Shown here: positions 35,464-42,802 of the stretch, piece by piece
How the letters are laid out: each line of letters opens with the position of its first letter
Position numbering within the stretch: the stretch's first letter is position 1
Origin: Desulfuromonas acetexigens
Lineage (GTDB): Bacteria > Desulfobacterota > Desulfuromonadia > Desulfuromonadales > Trichloromonadaceae
Direction of reading: 5' to 3'
Assembly (NCBI RefSeq): GCF_900111775.1
Contig: NZ_FOJJ01000037.1
Coordinates: 237,106 to 301,105 of the forward strand
Length of the DNA: 64,000 nucleotides
Translations under genes and position numbers: made by a program
Notes under the pieces: generated by a model
Databases searched by the model: none
What the model was told of the DNA's origin: nothing
The model's input: only the letters and a program-made list of their open reading frames with translations

Positions 35464-36516
35464 ATGGCTTCCAGATTTCTTTCCCTGCTCCTCCTGCTGC
35501 TCGTCGCCTTGCTCGCCCTGCCGGGGGGCCGAGTCCTCGCGGACGACAAGGCCGATCCCCTGGCATCCTGGAAACCGGCCTTTGACCCGAGCGGCGCCAA
35601 GTACACCTATCTGCTCTCCAACGTCTCCCATCCCGCCATGGAGGGGATCTCCGCCGGCTACCGGATTCGCGACAAGGTCTGGGAGCGCAGCAACGGCCAA
35701 CTCTATGTGGACTTCCGCCCCCTCTCCCAGCTCGGCGGCGAGAAGGACGTGCTGAGCAAACTGCGGATGGGCGCAATCCAAGGGATTATGTGCTCGTCGG
35801 TGGCGGCCGCCAACGTCGCTGACAAGCTCGGCATCGTCAACCTGCCCTACGTTGTCGATACCTTCGAAAAACTCGATAAATTTCGCGCCAATGAAGAACT
35901 TTTCCGGGAATTTGCCGAGAGCGCCAAGCCGGCGGGCCTGAAGGTCGTCGACATCACCGGCTACGGCACCTACGGCTGGGCCAGCACCGTCCCCGTGCGG
36001 ACCCTGGCCGATGCCGCCAAGGTCAACTTCCGTATCGCCGAGGCGCCGGTGAACACCGATCTCTACAAGGCCTGGAAGTTCAAGTTCACGGTCATGCCCT
36101 GGCCCGACGTCCCCCAGGCGCTGCAGACCGGCGTCATCAACGGCCTCGACCACACCCCGACGGTCTGTAACATCACCAAAAAGTTCGACATCGCCAAATA
36201 CTTCACCGAAGTGAACTACGCCCAGGGACTCTTCATCCACATGATCAACCAACGCTGGTTCGACAAGCTGCCGGCCGACCTGCAACAGGTGCTGATCGAA
36301 ACCATCGAGGAGGAGAGCGCCAACTCGCGGGCGCTGACCAAGGCCCAGCATGAGGCGATGATCGCCGACGCCAAGGCCAAGGGGGTGGAATTTTTCACTC
36401 TCTCCGACGACGACAAACAAAAATTGATCGAGATGGCAGCGCCGATGCTGGACACCTGGGGAAAAAAGATCGGTCAGGACTATCTGAACAAGGTTCAGGC
36501 CGCGCTCAATCCTTGA
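35464..36516 (+). CDS. dctP: TRAP transporter substrate-binding protein, set 2
   Basis: A 350-residue periplasmic binding protein, only distantly like the set 1 protein. The signal peptide ends near VLA-DDK (residue 25). DctP-type segments are HPAMEGISAGYRIRDKVWER, SKLRMGAIQGIMCSS, VNFRIAEAPVNTDLYKAWK with the Arg in the ligand-binding position, and QTGVINGLDHTPT. AAAAGGAGAAAA precedes the ATG at 35464. The divergence from set 1 suggests a different substrate. A terminator-like hairpin follows it. Confidence 0.88.
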   Translation: MASRFLSLLLLLLVALLALPGGRVLADDKADPLASWKPAFDPSGAKYTYLLSNVSHPAMEGISAGYRIRDKVWERSNGQLYVDFRPLSQLGGEKDVLSKLRMGAIQGIMCSSVAAANVADKLGIVNLPYVVDTFEKLDKFRANEELFREFAESAKPAGLKVVDITGYGTYGWASTVPVRTLADAAKVNFRIAEAPVNTDLYKAWKFKFTVMPWPDVPQALQTGVINGLDHTPTVCNITKKFDIAKYFTEVNYAQGLFIHMINQRWFDKLPADLQQVLIETIEEESANSRALTKAQHEAMIADAKAKGVEFFTLSDDDKQKLIEMAAPMLDTWGKKIGQDYLNKVQAALNP

Positions 36517-36539
36517 TGCGTCACGCCCGCCAAAATCCG

Positions 36540-36567
36540 GCCGGGGAGCATGTCTCCCCGGCTTTTT
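36540..36567 (+). terminator. Terminator-like attenuator between dctP and dctQ (set 2)
   Basis: A 9-bp GC stem (GCCGGGGAG/CTCCCCGGC) followed by five T. Placed inside the operon, it likely ends most transcripts after dctP and lets some continue. Confidence 0.7.
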
Positions 36568-36580
36568 CGGGATTTTTTCC

Positions 36581-37075
36581 ATGCTGAAAAAAACCTTCAA
36601 AACTATCGACCGAACCATCGCCGCCATCGAAGACTGGTCGCTCTTTCTCGCGGTCAGTCTGGCCCTGTGCGCCGCCATGGCCAATGTCGTGCTGCGCAAA
36701 ACCACCGACATCAACCTCTATTGGTCCGATGAAGTGGTGCGCAAGGTGATTTTTTTCACCACCTTTGTCGGCTGCAGCGCCGCCGTGCGCCACCGTTCCC
36801 TGATCCGCATCGATGCCCTGCCGCAGATGCTCCCCATTCTCAAGCGCGCACTCACCCTCTTCAGCCATCTGGCGGTCCTGGCCTTTTCCGCCACCCTGGT
36901 CTGGCTGGGGGGACAGCTGACCCTGGAGATGTACGCCGACAGCTATGCCCGCACACCGACCCTGCAGATTCCCGAATGGTATTTTTACGCCGTCCTGCCG
37001 GTGGTGGGGGCGATGATGTTTTTCCGCACCTTGGTCGTCATGGTCGAGGATTGGCAGGGGGAGCGGGAAGACTGA
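36581..37075 (+). CDS. dctQ: TRAP transporter small permease, set 2
   Basis: A 164-residue membrane protein with four helices and the DctQ pattern NLYWSDEVVRKVIFFTTFVG and AVRHRSLIRIDALPQML. The ribosome site is weak (GGGATTTTTTCC), in line with lower expression than the binding protein upstream. It partners with dctM 48 bases downstream. It is clearly different from the set 1 DctQ. Confidence 0.88.
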   Translation: MLKKTFKTIDRTIAAIEDWSLFLAVSLALCAAMANVVLRKTTDINLYWSDEVVRKVIFFTTFVGCSAAVRHRSLIRIDALPQMLPILKRALTLFSHLAVLAFSATLVWLGGQLTLEMYADSYARTPTLQIPEWYFYAVLPVVGAMMFFRTLVVMVEDWQGERED

Positions 37076-37123
37076 TCCGCGCCTGACCCATCGGAGCCCT
37101 TTTACTTCAGCAACGACAGGTTC

Positions 37124-38419
37124 ATGGAAAACAGCTATCTGATCATTCTGGCCGTACTGCTCGGCGCTCTTGCCACCACTGTACCGGTCTTCATGGCGCT
37201 CTTCTTCACCGGGCTGCTCGGGCTTTCCTGGCTGATGGGGATCGATCCCCGGATTGTCATCGAAGTCCTCTACCGTAGCATGGACAAGTTCGCCTTGATC
37301 GTGGTCCTCTTCTTCGTCCTCTGCGGCAACGTCATGACTACCGGGACGATTGTCGAAAAGCTGATCAAGACCGCCAACGTCCTGGTTGGATGCCTTCCCG
37401 GCGGGCTGGCCATGGCCGGCATCCTCGCCTGCGGCCTCTTCGGCGCCATTTCCGGTTCAACCGTGGCCACGGCCGTCGCCATCGGCGGCTTCATGATCCC
37501 GGCGCTGATCGACAACGGTTATGACGAGAGTTTCAGCGTGGGAGTAATGACGACGGCGCCGATTCTCGGCATCGTCATCCCGCCGTCCATCGCCATGATC
37601 CTCTACGCGATGGTCACCAACGACTCCCTGGAGGCGCTCTTTCTCACCGGCTTCATCCCCGGCGCCCTGATCATGCTCGCCATGTCCATCTATGCCTTTT
37701 TCGTCTGTCGGGCCAAGGGTTACGCCGTCCGTCCGCGGCCGACCCTGGCCGAAGCCGTCGCCACCCTGAAGGAAAGCTTCTGGGCTCTGCTCTTGCCGGC
37801 AATCATCTTCATCGGTATCTACGGCGGCATCTTCACCGCCAACGAAGCGGCGGTAGTCGCCTGTTTCTACGCCTTTTTCGTGGAGATCGTCATTCACCGC
37901 GACATGCGTCTGCGCGACGTGAAGAAGGTCATCGTCGCTTCCGCCATCACCTCGGCGACCCTGCTCATCATCGTCGCCGGCGCCTCGGTTTTCGGCGAAT
38001 ACCTGACCTTCGAACAGATTCCCGACAAAATTGCCAACGGCGTCGTCGGCAATATCCAGTCCCCCTGGGTCTTTCTTCTAGCGGTGAACATTCTGCTGCT
38101 GGTCATCGGCATGTTCATGGACATCATCTCGGCGACCCTGATCCTGACTCCGATCTTTCTGCCGCTGCTCGCCAAGTTCGGCGTCGACACCATGCACTTC
38201 GGCCTGCTCATGACCATCAATCTGGGGATCGGCTACTGCACCCCCCCGCTCGGCGTGAGCCTCTATATCTCCGGGGCGACAGTCAATCGTGACCTGCTCT
38301 ATGTCTCGCGGGCGGTCTTCCCCTTTCTCATGATCCAGATTCTGTTGCTGCTCCTCTTCACCTTCTGGCCCGATCTCGTTCTGCTCCTGCCGCGCCTGAT
38401 TTACGGCTACGGCGGTTAG
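37124..38419 (+). CDS. dctM: TRAP transporter large permease, set 2
   Basis: A 431-residue permease of about 12 helices, with GLFGAISGSTVATAVAIGGF, PILGIVIPPSIAMILYAMVT and INLGIGYCTPPLGVSLYISG matching DctM. It uses the sodium gradient to import the anion bound by the set 2 DctP. It is followed after 18 bases by a universal stress protein gene, a pairing known from TeaABC-TeaD-type TRAP operons. Confidence 0.92.
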   Translation: MENSYLIILAVLLGALATTVPVFMALFFTGLLGLSWLMGIDPRIVIEVLYRSMDKFALIVVLFFVLCGNVMTTGTIVEKLIKTANVLVGCLPGGLAMAGILACGLFGAISGSTVATAVAIGGFMIPALIDNGYDESFSVGVMTTAPILGIVIPPSIAMILYAMVTNDSLEALFLTGFIPGALIMLAMSIYAFFVCRAKGYAVRPRPTLAEAVATLKESFWALLLPAIIFIGIYGGIFTANEAAVVACFYAFFVEIVIHRDMRLRDVKKVIVASAITSATLLIIVAGASVFGEYLTFEQIPDKIANGVVGNIQSPWVFLLAVNILLLVIGMFMDIISATLILTPIFLPLLAKFGVDTMHFGLLMTINLGIGYCTPPLGVSLYISGATVNRDLLYVSRAVFPFLMIQILLLLLFTFWPDLVLLLPRLIYGYGG

Positions 38420-38437
38420 CCCCGGAGGACGCCTGCC

Positions 38438-38863
38438 ATGAGTGACAAAATTCTCGTCCCCCTCGACGGCTCGCCGACCGCGACGCGCGTCATCCAAGGG
38501 ATCATCCGCGACCAACGGCGGTTGTTCGGCGAACTCACCCTGCTCCATGTTCTCGATGAAGACAAGCTGAACTACCGCATGATTCCCGATTTCCAGGTGG
38601 AAATGATTCGGGAGCATGCACGCAAAGCCGCCCGGCAGATTCTTGAGACGCACCGCGAAAACCTCGCCCGGGGCGGCGTGGCGGCAGAGATTCGCCTCGC
38701 CTCCGGATCACCTCGGCAAGTCGTCTGCCGCATCGCCAAAGAAGAGAGCTTCAACCTGCTCATTCTCGGCCGGCGGGGGACCGGCGAGATCCGCGACATG
38801 CTCTTCGGCTCGGTGGCCAACTATGCCCTGCATAACGTCAGTTGTCCGGTTCTGCTTTTCTGA
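38438..38863 (+). CDS. Universal stress protein (UspA family)
   Basis: A 141-residue Rossmann-like protein with KILVPLDGSPTATRVI at the N-terminus and the ATP-binding motif G-X2-G-X9-G-S in GRRGTGEIRDMLFGSV near residue 110. It is cytoplasmic and probably binds ATP. The ribosome site GGAGG precedes it. Co-transcription with TRAP set 2 resembles TeaD, an ATP-binding regulator of TRAP uptake; a like role here is inference. Confidence 0.9.
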   Translation: MSDKILVPLDGSPTATRVIQGIIRDQRRLFGELTLLHVLDEDKLNYRMIPDFQVEMIREHARKAARQILETHRENLARGGVAAEIRLASGSPRQVVCRIAKEESFNLLILGRRGTGEIRDMLFGSVANYALHNVSCPVLLF

Positions 38864-38959
38864 GCGGAAATCCGGGCGCGACCTGAGTTGGACTCGGCCA
38901 AAAATACAAGGAATCACGAGAAGTTAAAAAAAACTCTAAAGAAAAGTTGGCGGGGCCTA

Positions 38960-38988
38960 TTGACAAAAACCCGGCGTCTTCATGTAAA
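38960..38988 (+). promoter_or_regulatory. Promoter of the curli-like cluster
   Basis: TTGACA (38960-38965), 17-base spacer, TGTAAA (38983-38988; TAAAAT overlaps at 19-base spacing). It lies about 160 bases before the first gene of the cluster. Confidence 0.6.
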
Positions 38989-39149
38989 ATGAAGATCTAT
39001 TCGATGAACCGCCGTGAATTGGGGGAATTCCCGGCCCCACCAAATGAAAAATCCCGACAAGACATGACATGGTTTCCCGGCATTGCCGTGCGCTGGCGCG
39101 AGCATCCTGACCCATCCACCCAAGGGGAAAGTCCCAAAGGAATGCCTGA
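38989..39149 (+). promoter_or_regulatory. Long leader of the curli-like cluster
   Basis: About 160 untranslated bases. GGCATT (39079-39084) can pair with AATGCC (39141-39146), which directly follows the ribosome site AAAGG (39136-39140), and smaller hairpins fit inside. A regulatory fold is possible but I recognise no known riboswitch. Confidence 0.3.
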
Positions 39150-39551
39150 ATGTTTTCTCGGCTTTTGACACTCCAACTTCTGTTCCTTGTTGCGCTGACT
39201 CTAGTGGCAATGCCGGTGGCTGCCCAGGAAATTTCCCGGCCGCTCACCTTTTCCGGCCCGCAATTCGAAATCGAAGATCTCAACGCCGACCTCCATTCGG
39301 ACGGTCGGATTCTCGTGGTCAGCGGTCGGGTTAAAAACAACGGTTTCTCCACCGTAACCGGCTTTGCCACGGTCTACTTCAAAAGCTCCGATCATTCCGT
39401 GCTCAAAGCCATGGATGTAGAAGTCAATCGCAACCTGCCCATTGCGCAGGGACAATCGGGATTTTTTGAAACCAGCACCCGCGTCGACAGCATCGGGGGG
39501 CTCGCCAATGTTTCGGTGGAATTTACCGAAACCGGAAGAATGCTTAAATAG
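39150..39551 (+). CDS. Exported protein with FxLYD-like beta-sandwich domain
   Basis: A 133-residue protein with a signal peptide ending near VAA-QEI (residue 25). The remainder looks like a small immunoglobulin-like sandwich of the FxLYD type: HSDGRILVVSGRVKNNGFST, VTGFATVYFKSSDHSVL, and NLPIAQGQSGFFET. Such domains are common in envelope proteins and have no enzyme site. It is the first gene of the cluster that holds the amyloid-like repeat protein and the CsgG-like lipoprotein, so it could be a periplasmic partner. The domain assignment is tentative. Confidence 0.65.
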   Translation: MFSRLLTLQLLFLVALTLVAMPVAAQEISRPLTFSGPQFEIEDLNADLHSDGRILVVSGRVKNNGFSTVTGFATVYFKSSDHSVLKAMDVEVNRNLPIAQGQSGFFETSTRVDSIGGLANVSVEFTETGRMLK

Positions 39552-39632
39552 AAATACCGGGTTTCAACACACGGGAGGAACCCGTAACCGCCGTAACGGC
39601 ACTCATCAACGGGGAACAACGAAGGAGGAAAC

Positions 39633-40562
39633 ATGAAGAAGCAAGTCGCAATCGTCGCAGGGATGTTCGTATTGGCCAGTGCTAGCGCTTTCGCCGCCTC
39701 GGACATCAAGGGAGCTCTGATCAACCAGTCCAATGCCCAGGGCGCCGCCAACATCGCCATCGGCCAGGATAACAAAGCCGCCATGGGCGCCCTTGGCGTC
39801 AGCGATTCGGCGATCAAAGGGGCGGTGATCAACACCTCCAACGCCCAAGGCGCCGCCAACATCGCCATCGGCCAGGGCAATGAAGCCAACATGGGCTCCA
39901 CCGGCATCAGCGGCTCCGACATCAAGGGCGCCGTCATCAACCAGTCCAACGCCCAGGGTGCGGCCAACATCGCCATCGGCAAGGACAATACCGCCAACAT
40001 GGGCTCCACCAACATCAAAGATTCGGCCGTCAAGGGCGCGGTGATCAACACCTCCAACGCCCAAGGCGCCGCCAACATCGCCATCGGCGAGGGCAATGAA
40101 GCCAACATGGGCTCCACCAACCTCAGCGGTTCCGACATCAAGGGCGCCGTCATCAACCAGTCGAACGCCCAGGGCGCAGCCAACATCGCCATCGGCAAAG
40201 ACAACACCGCCAACATGGGCTCCACCAACATTAAAGATTCGGCCGTCAAGGGTGCGGTAATCAATCAATCCAACGCTCAGGGCGCCGCCAACATCGCCAT
40301 TGGCCAAGGGAACACCGCCAACATGGGCTCCACCAACATCAGCGGCTCCGACATCAAGGGCGCGGTGATCAACCGCTCCAACGCCCAGGGCGCCGCCAAC
40401 ATCGCTATCGGCCAGGACAACACCGCCAACATGGGCTCCACCAATATCCAAAACTCCGCCGTCAAGGGTGCGGTCATCAATACTTCCAACGCTCAGGGCG
40501 CAGCCAACATCGCCATCGGCAAAGGCAACGAAGCCAACATGGGCTCGGTGACGGTTAAGTAA
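39633..40562 (+). CDS. Curlin-like repeat protein, candidate amyloid subunit
   Basis: A 309-residue exported protein. The signal peptide MKKQVAIVAGMFVLASASAFA is followed, with no other domain, by eight repeats of 36 residues. The shared core is KGAVINQSNAQGAANIAIG, followed by QDNxANMGSTNIS-type residues. Odd repeats begin SDIKG and even ones SA(I/V)KG, giving four 72-residue pairs. Regularly spaced Asn, Gln, Gly and small residues recall curlin repeats (Q-X-G-X-G-N-X-A), but the match is not exact. There are no Cys and very few aromatic residues. The gene has a strong ribosome site (GAAGGAGGAAAC), a GC hairpin directly after it, and a CsgG-like lipoprotein gene two genes later. A secreted amyloid or beta-solenoid fibre is inference. 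Confidence 0.8.
   Translation: MKKQVAIVAGMFVLASASAFAASDIKGALINQSNAQGAANIAIGQDNKAAMGALGVSDSAIKGAVINTSNAQGAANIAIGQGNEANMGSTGISGSDIKGAVINQSNAQGAANIAIGKDNTANMGSTNIKDSAVKGAVINTSNAQGAANIAIGEGNEANMGSTNLSGSDIKGAVINQSNAQGAANIAIGKDNTANMGSTNIKDSAVKGAVINQSNAQGAANIAIGQGNTANMGSTNISGSDIKGAVINRSNAQGAANIAIGQDNTANMGSTNIQNSAVKGAVINTSNAQGAANIAIGKGNEANMGSVTVK
39699..40559 (+). repeat. Eight tandem 108-bp coding repeats (four 216-bp pairs)
   Basis: Each 108-bp unit encodes one 36-residue repeat. Units alternate in type (SDIKG then SAVKG), so the higher-order period is 216 bp. The near-identity of GCCGCCAACATCGCCATCGG in every unit points to recent duplication or gene conversion. Confidence 0.9.
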
Positions 40563-40574
40563 TTCCGTTCAATA

Positions 40575-40603
40575 CGCCGCCCCCGCTCAGGGCGGGGGCG
40601 GCG
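40575..40603 (+). promoter_or_regulatory. GC hairpin after the repeat-protein gene
   Basis: A perfect 12-bp all-GC stem (CGCCGCCCCCGC and complement) with a five-base loop and no T-run, 13 bases after the stop codon. It likely protects the repeat-protein message or lowers read-through into the secretion genes. Confidence 0.65.
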
Positions 40604-40679
40604 ATTTCATGGCAAGACCCGATGAGCCCGTCGATGCCGGCCAGGCGTGACGGGTTCCTTTTAAGAAAGGACCATGGTG

Positions 40680-41027
40680 ATGACAGGCAAATACTGGGGC
40701 ACACTCTTTCTGCTCGTCGGTTTACTCCTGGCCGGCACCGGTGTCGTCCTGGCGGATGACCTGGATGACGGCATCAGCAAATTCACTGATGACGGCGTGA
40801 GTAAATACGATGAATTGGGGGAAAAGGACCGCAATATCAGCTTTATCGTCCAGGATGCCAAAAGCCGCGCCAACGTGCGCGCCCAGGCCGGACAAGAACA
40901 AGGCATGGCCGGCACCAGTGGCGGAGGGAACATGAACAGCGTAATCATGGGTCCGGGCGGAAACGTCAGAGGGGACATCATCATCATCGACCAGAGCAAG
41001 GGTGACAAGACCCAGGTGGTTGAATAA
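40680..41027 (+). CDS. Small exported protein with curlin-like C-terminus
   Basis: A 115-residue exported protein of unknown family. The signal peptide ends near VLA-DDL. The middle is charged; the C-terminal 35 residues (NMNSVIMGPGGNVRGD, then IIIIDQSKGDKTQVV) carry spaced Asn, Gln and Gly with beta-branched runs. That recalls a single or double curlin unit and suggests a minor or nucleator subunit like CsgB; this is inference. I use the second ATG (40680), which lies 8 bases after AAAGGA; the first ATG (40674) is only 2 bases from it. It sits between the repeat protein and the CsgG-like gene. Confidence 0.6.
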   Translation: MTGKYWGTLFLLVGLLLAGTGVVLADDLDDGISKFTDDGVSKYDELGEKDRNISFIVQDAKSRANVRAQAGQEQGMAGTSGGGNMNSVIMGPGGNVRGDIIIIDQSKGDKTQVVE

Positions 41028-41074
41028 CCGAACCCGTTCCGGTGGATCGCATACAGTGATGAAGGGATAGATAG

Positions 41075-42478
41075 ATGGAAAGCATTGCTCGCTCTTGTCG
41101 ATATCTGCTGTTGCCGCTTTTTCTGCTGCTGGCCGCCTGCGCCGGCCTCGATCCGGCTAACGTGGACGTCCAACTGCCAGAGTCGGCGCCTCAGGCGAAA
41201 TCAACCTCCTACACCCAGGCCTTGCGCGATCTGGGGCTCATGACCGAAATTTACGGCTCTCAGATAGTCAAGATCCAGAGCAATCCCATCGGCGACAATA
41301 CTGGAACTTCGGGAAGTACCGGCGGGGAAATCCCCCGGGACATCACCGAAATAATCAAGAGTTCGCTGAATTCCATCGGCGGACAGGTGACCTTCATCCC
41401 CTACGATCCCGCCTTCATCCAGAACCAGATGGTGACTGGCTACTCAAACTTCGATAACAAGCTGATCCCCGATGTCGTCATCAGCGGCGGCATCACCGAA
41501 TTCGACCGCGGCCTGGAAACGCGCGGCAAAGGGACCGATGCCGGGGCTGAAGCGACCTTCACCAACGCTCCTGGTTGGGTTCCCTCCAAATCGGTCAGCC
41601 TCGATTACAGCGACACGGACAAAATCGGACTGGCCCGCATCACTCTCGATTTCAACCTGCTTGACTTTCAGACCATGGCCGGTATTCCTCGCATGAATAC
41701 CACCAACAGCATGGAAGTGAGCAAGGGTATGGCCGAGCGGGAAATCGGCATCACCCTCTTCGGCCCCACCTTCGGCCGCAAAGGCTCGATCAAAAAGGTT
41801 CAAGGTCGCCATGCGGCAGTACGACTGCTGGTGGAAGCCAGTATGATGCAGATTGTCGGAAAATACCTCAATCTCCCCTATTGGAAGCTGCTTGGTGAAG
41901 ATGCCGAACCGGACCAGGTGGTCATGGATTCCATCTCCCAGGAATTCTACCGCAGCAGCGAAGCACAACGGATCGCCAAGGCGCAGGTCTGGCTCTTCCT
42001 CATGGGACACAACGTTCCGGTTAACGGCGTTCTCGATCAGCCGACACTGGCGGCCCTGACCGCAGTCGACTCCTCCGTCTCTATGCAGACGGCCAGCATC
42101 AGCGTTGAAACCTACGGCAAGCTTTTCCAGTCCGTCCCCATTAAACCGGCCACCCTCGGGCGCCGGAATATGCTGCTCAGCGGCGTGACTCCGCCCGCCA
42201 CCCCTGTCGCAGCGCCGCCGCTGCCGACACCGACTCCGGCACCCGCGACCGTGCAGTCCGCTCCGACCCCGACACCGGCTCCCAAACCCGCACCAGCCCC
42301 GGCTCCGGCCCCCTCACAGCCGGCATCGCGGACGGCTCAGGCCAGCAAGGCCGCCGCGGCTGCCGCAGCCAGTAAGCCGACCCCGCCACCAGCACCCAAA
42401 ACCGCACCGGCGCCGGCCCCGGCACCAGCATCGAGCGGTGGTTCGGTCGGGCGGAAGCTTAGCGACGAGGAATGGTAA
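41075..42478 (+). CDS. CsgG-like outer-membrane lipoprotein with peptidoglycan-binding-like and Pro/Ala-rich tail
   Basis: A 467-residue lipoprotein (lipobox LLAAC, Cys22). Residues about 45-275 match CsgG, the curli secretion pore: DITEIIKSSLNSIGGQVTFI, PDVVISGGITEFDRGL, ARITLDFNLLDFQTMAGIP, and VQGRHAAVRLLVEASMMQIV. Residues 295-335 resemble a peptidoglycan-binding-1 domain (AKAQVWLFLMGHNVPVNGVL). The last about 100 residues are Pro/Ala-rich and end in a charged KLSDEEW. CsgG forms a nine-fold channel for amyloid subunits; HfaB of Caulobacter is a related holdfast anchor. Here the gene follows the amyloid-like genes, so export of those proteins is the natural inference. No CsgE or CsgF is recognisable. 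Confidence 0.78.
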   Translation: MESIARSCRYLLLPLFLLLAACAGLDPANVDVQLPESAPQAKSTSYTQALRDLGLMTEIYGSQIVKIQSNPIGDNTGTSGSTGGEIPRDITEIIKSSLNSIGGQVTFIPYDPAFIQNQMVTGYSNFDNKLIPDVVISGGITEFDRGLETRGKGTDAGAEATFTNAPGWVPSKSVSLDYSDTDKIGLARITLDFNLLDFQTMAGIPRMNTTNSMEVSKGMAEREIGITLFGPTFGRKGSIKKVQGRHAAVRLLVEASMMQIVGKYLNLPYWKLLGEDAEPDQVVMDSISQEFYRSSEAQRIAKAQVWLFLMGHNVPVNGVLDQPTLAALTAVDSSVSMQTASISVETYGKLFQSVPIKPATLGRRNMLLSGVTPPATPVAAPPLPTPTPAPATVQSAPTPTPAPKPAPAPAPAPSQPASRTAQASKAAAAAAASKPTPPPAPKTAPAPAPAPASSGGSVGRKLSDEEW

Positions 42479-42482
42479 GAAA

Positions 42483-42791
42483 ATGCCGACCAAGACTCAA
42501 CATATTGTCGCGATCTCCCTGCTGATCAGCGCCTTTGGTCCCGGCGCCGCCCTGGCGACCGCGGGCAATCGTGTCATGGTCGAGGAGCGGGTGAAGGAGT
42601 TGTCCGAACTCAATCAACAACTCCTCGAGCAGGAAGAACTCCCTCGGGACGGAAAGCTCGAACTTAAAGCTGAGGCCCGATACCTACAGGACGGATCGAT
42701 CAATCTGCAGGTTTACAGTCGTAAATTCTCCACCGTCGATGAAAAACCCATCACCTTTGACGGGCAGCAAACCAGAATGCCCGCCCAATAG
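42483..42791 (+). CDS. Small exported protein of the curli-like cluster
   Basis: A 102-residue protein with a signal peptide (cleavage near ALA-TAG, residue 26) and no recognised domain. The mature part begins with a charged helix (VMVEERVKELSELNQQLLEQ) followed by short beta segments (LELKAEARYLQDGSINLQVY). Its size and position between CsgG-like and LPP20-like genes would suit a periplasmic secretion accessory in the style of CsgE/CsgF, but no sequence similarity is seen. It starts four bases after the CsgG-like stop; the ribosome site may be GAGGAAT within that gene. Confidence 0.6.
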   Translation: MPTKTQHIVAISLLISAFGPGAALATAGNRVMVEERVKELSELNQQLLEQEELPRDGKLELKAEARYLQDGSINLQVYSRKFSTVDEKPITFDGQQTRMPAQ

Positions 42792-42802
42792 AGGAGCCTG
42801 AC

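Noticed and set aside
39699..40559. CRISPR-like regular repeats
   Set aside because: The 108-bp repeats are contiguous coding units without unique spacers and are in frame with a signal-peptide protein.
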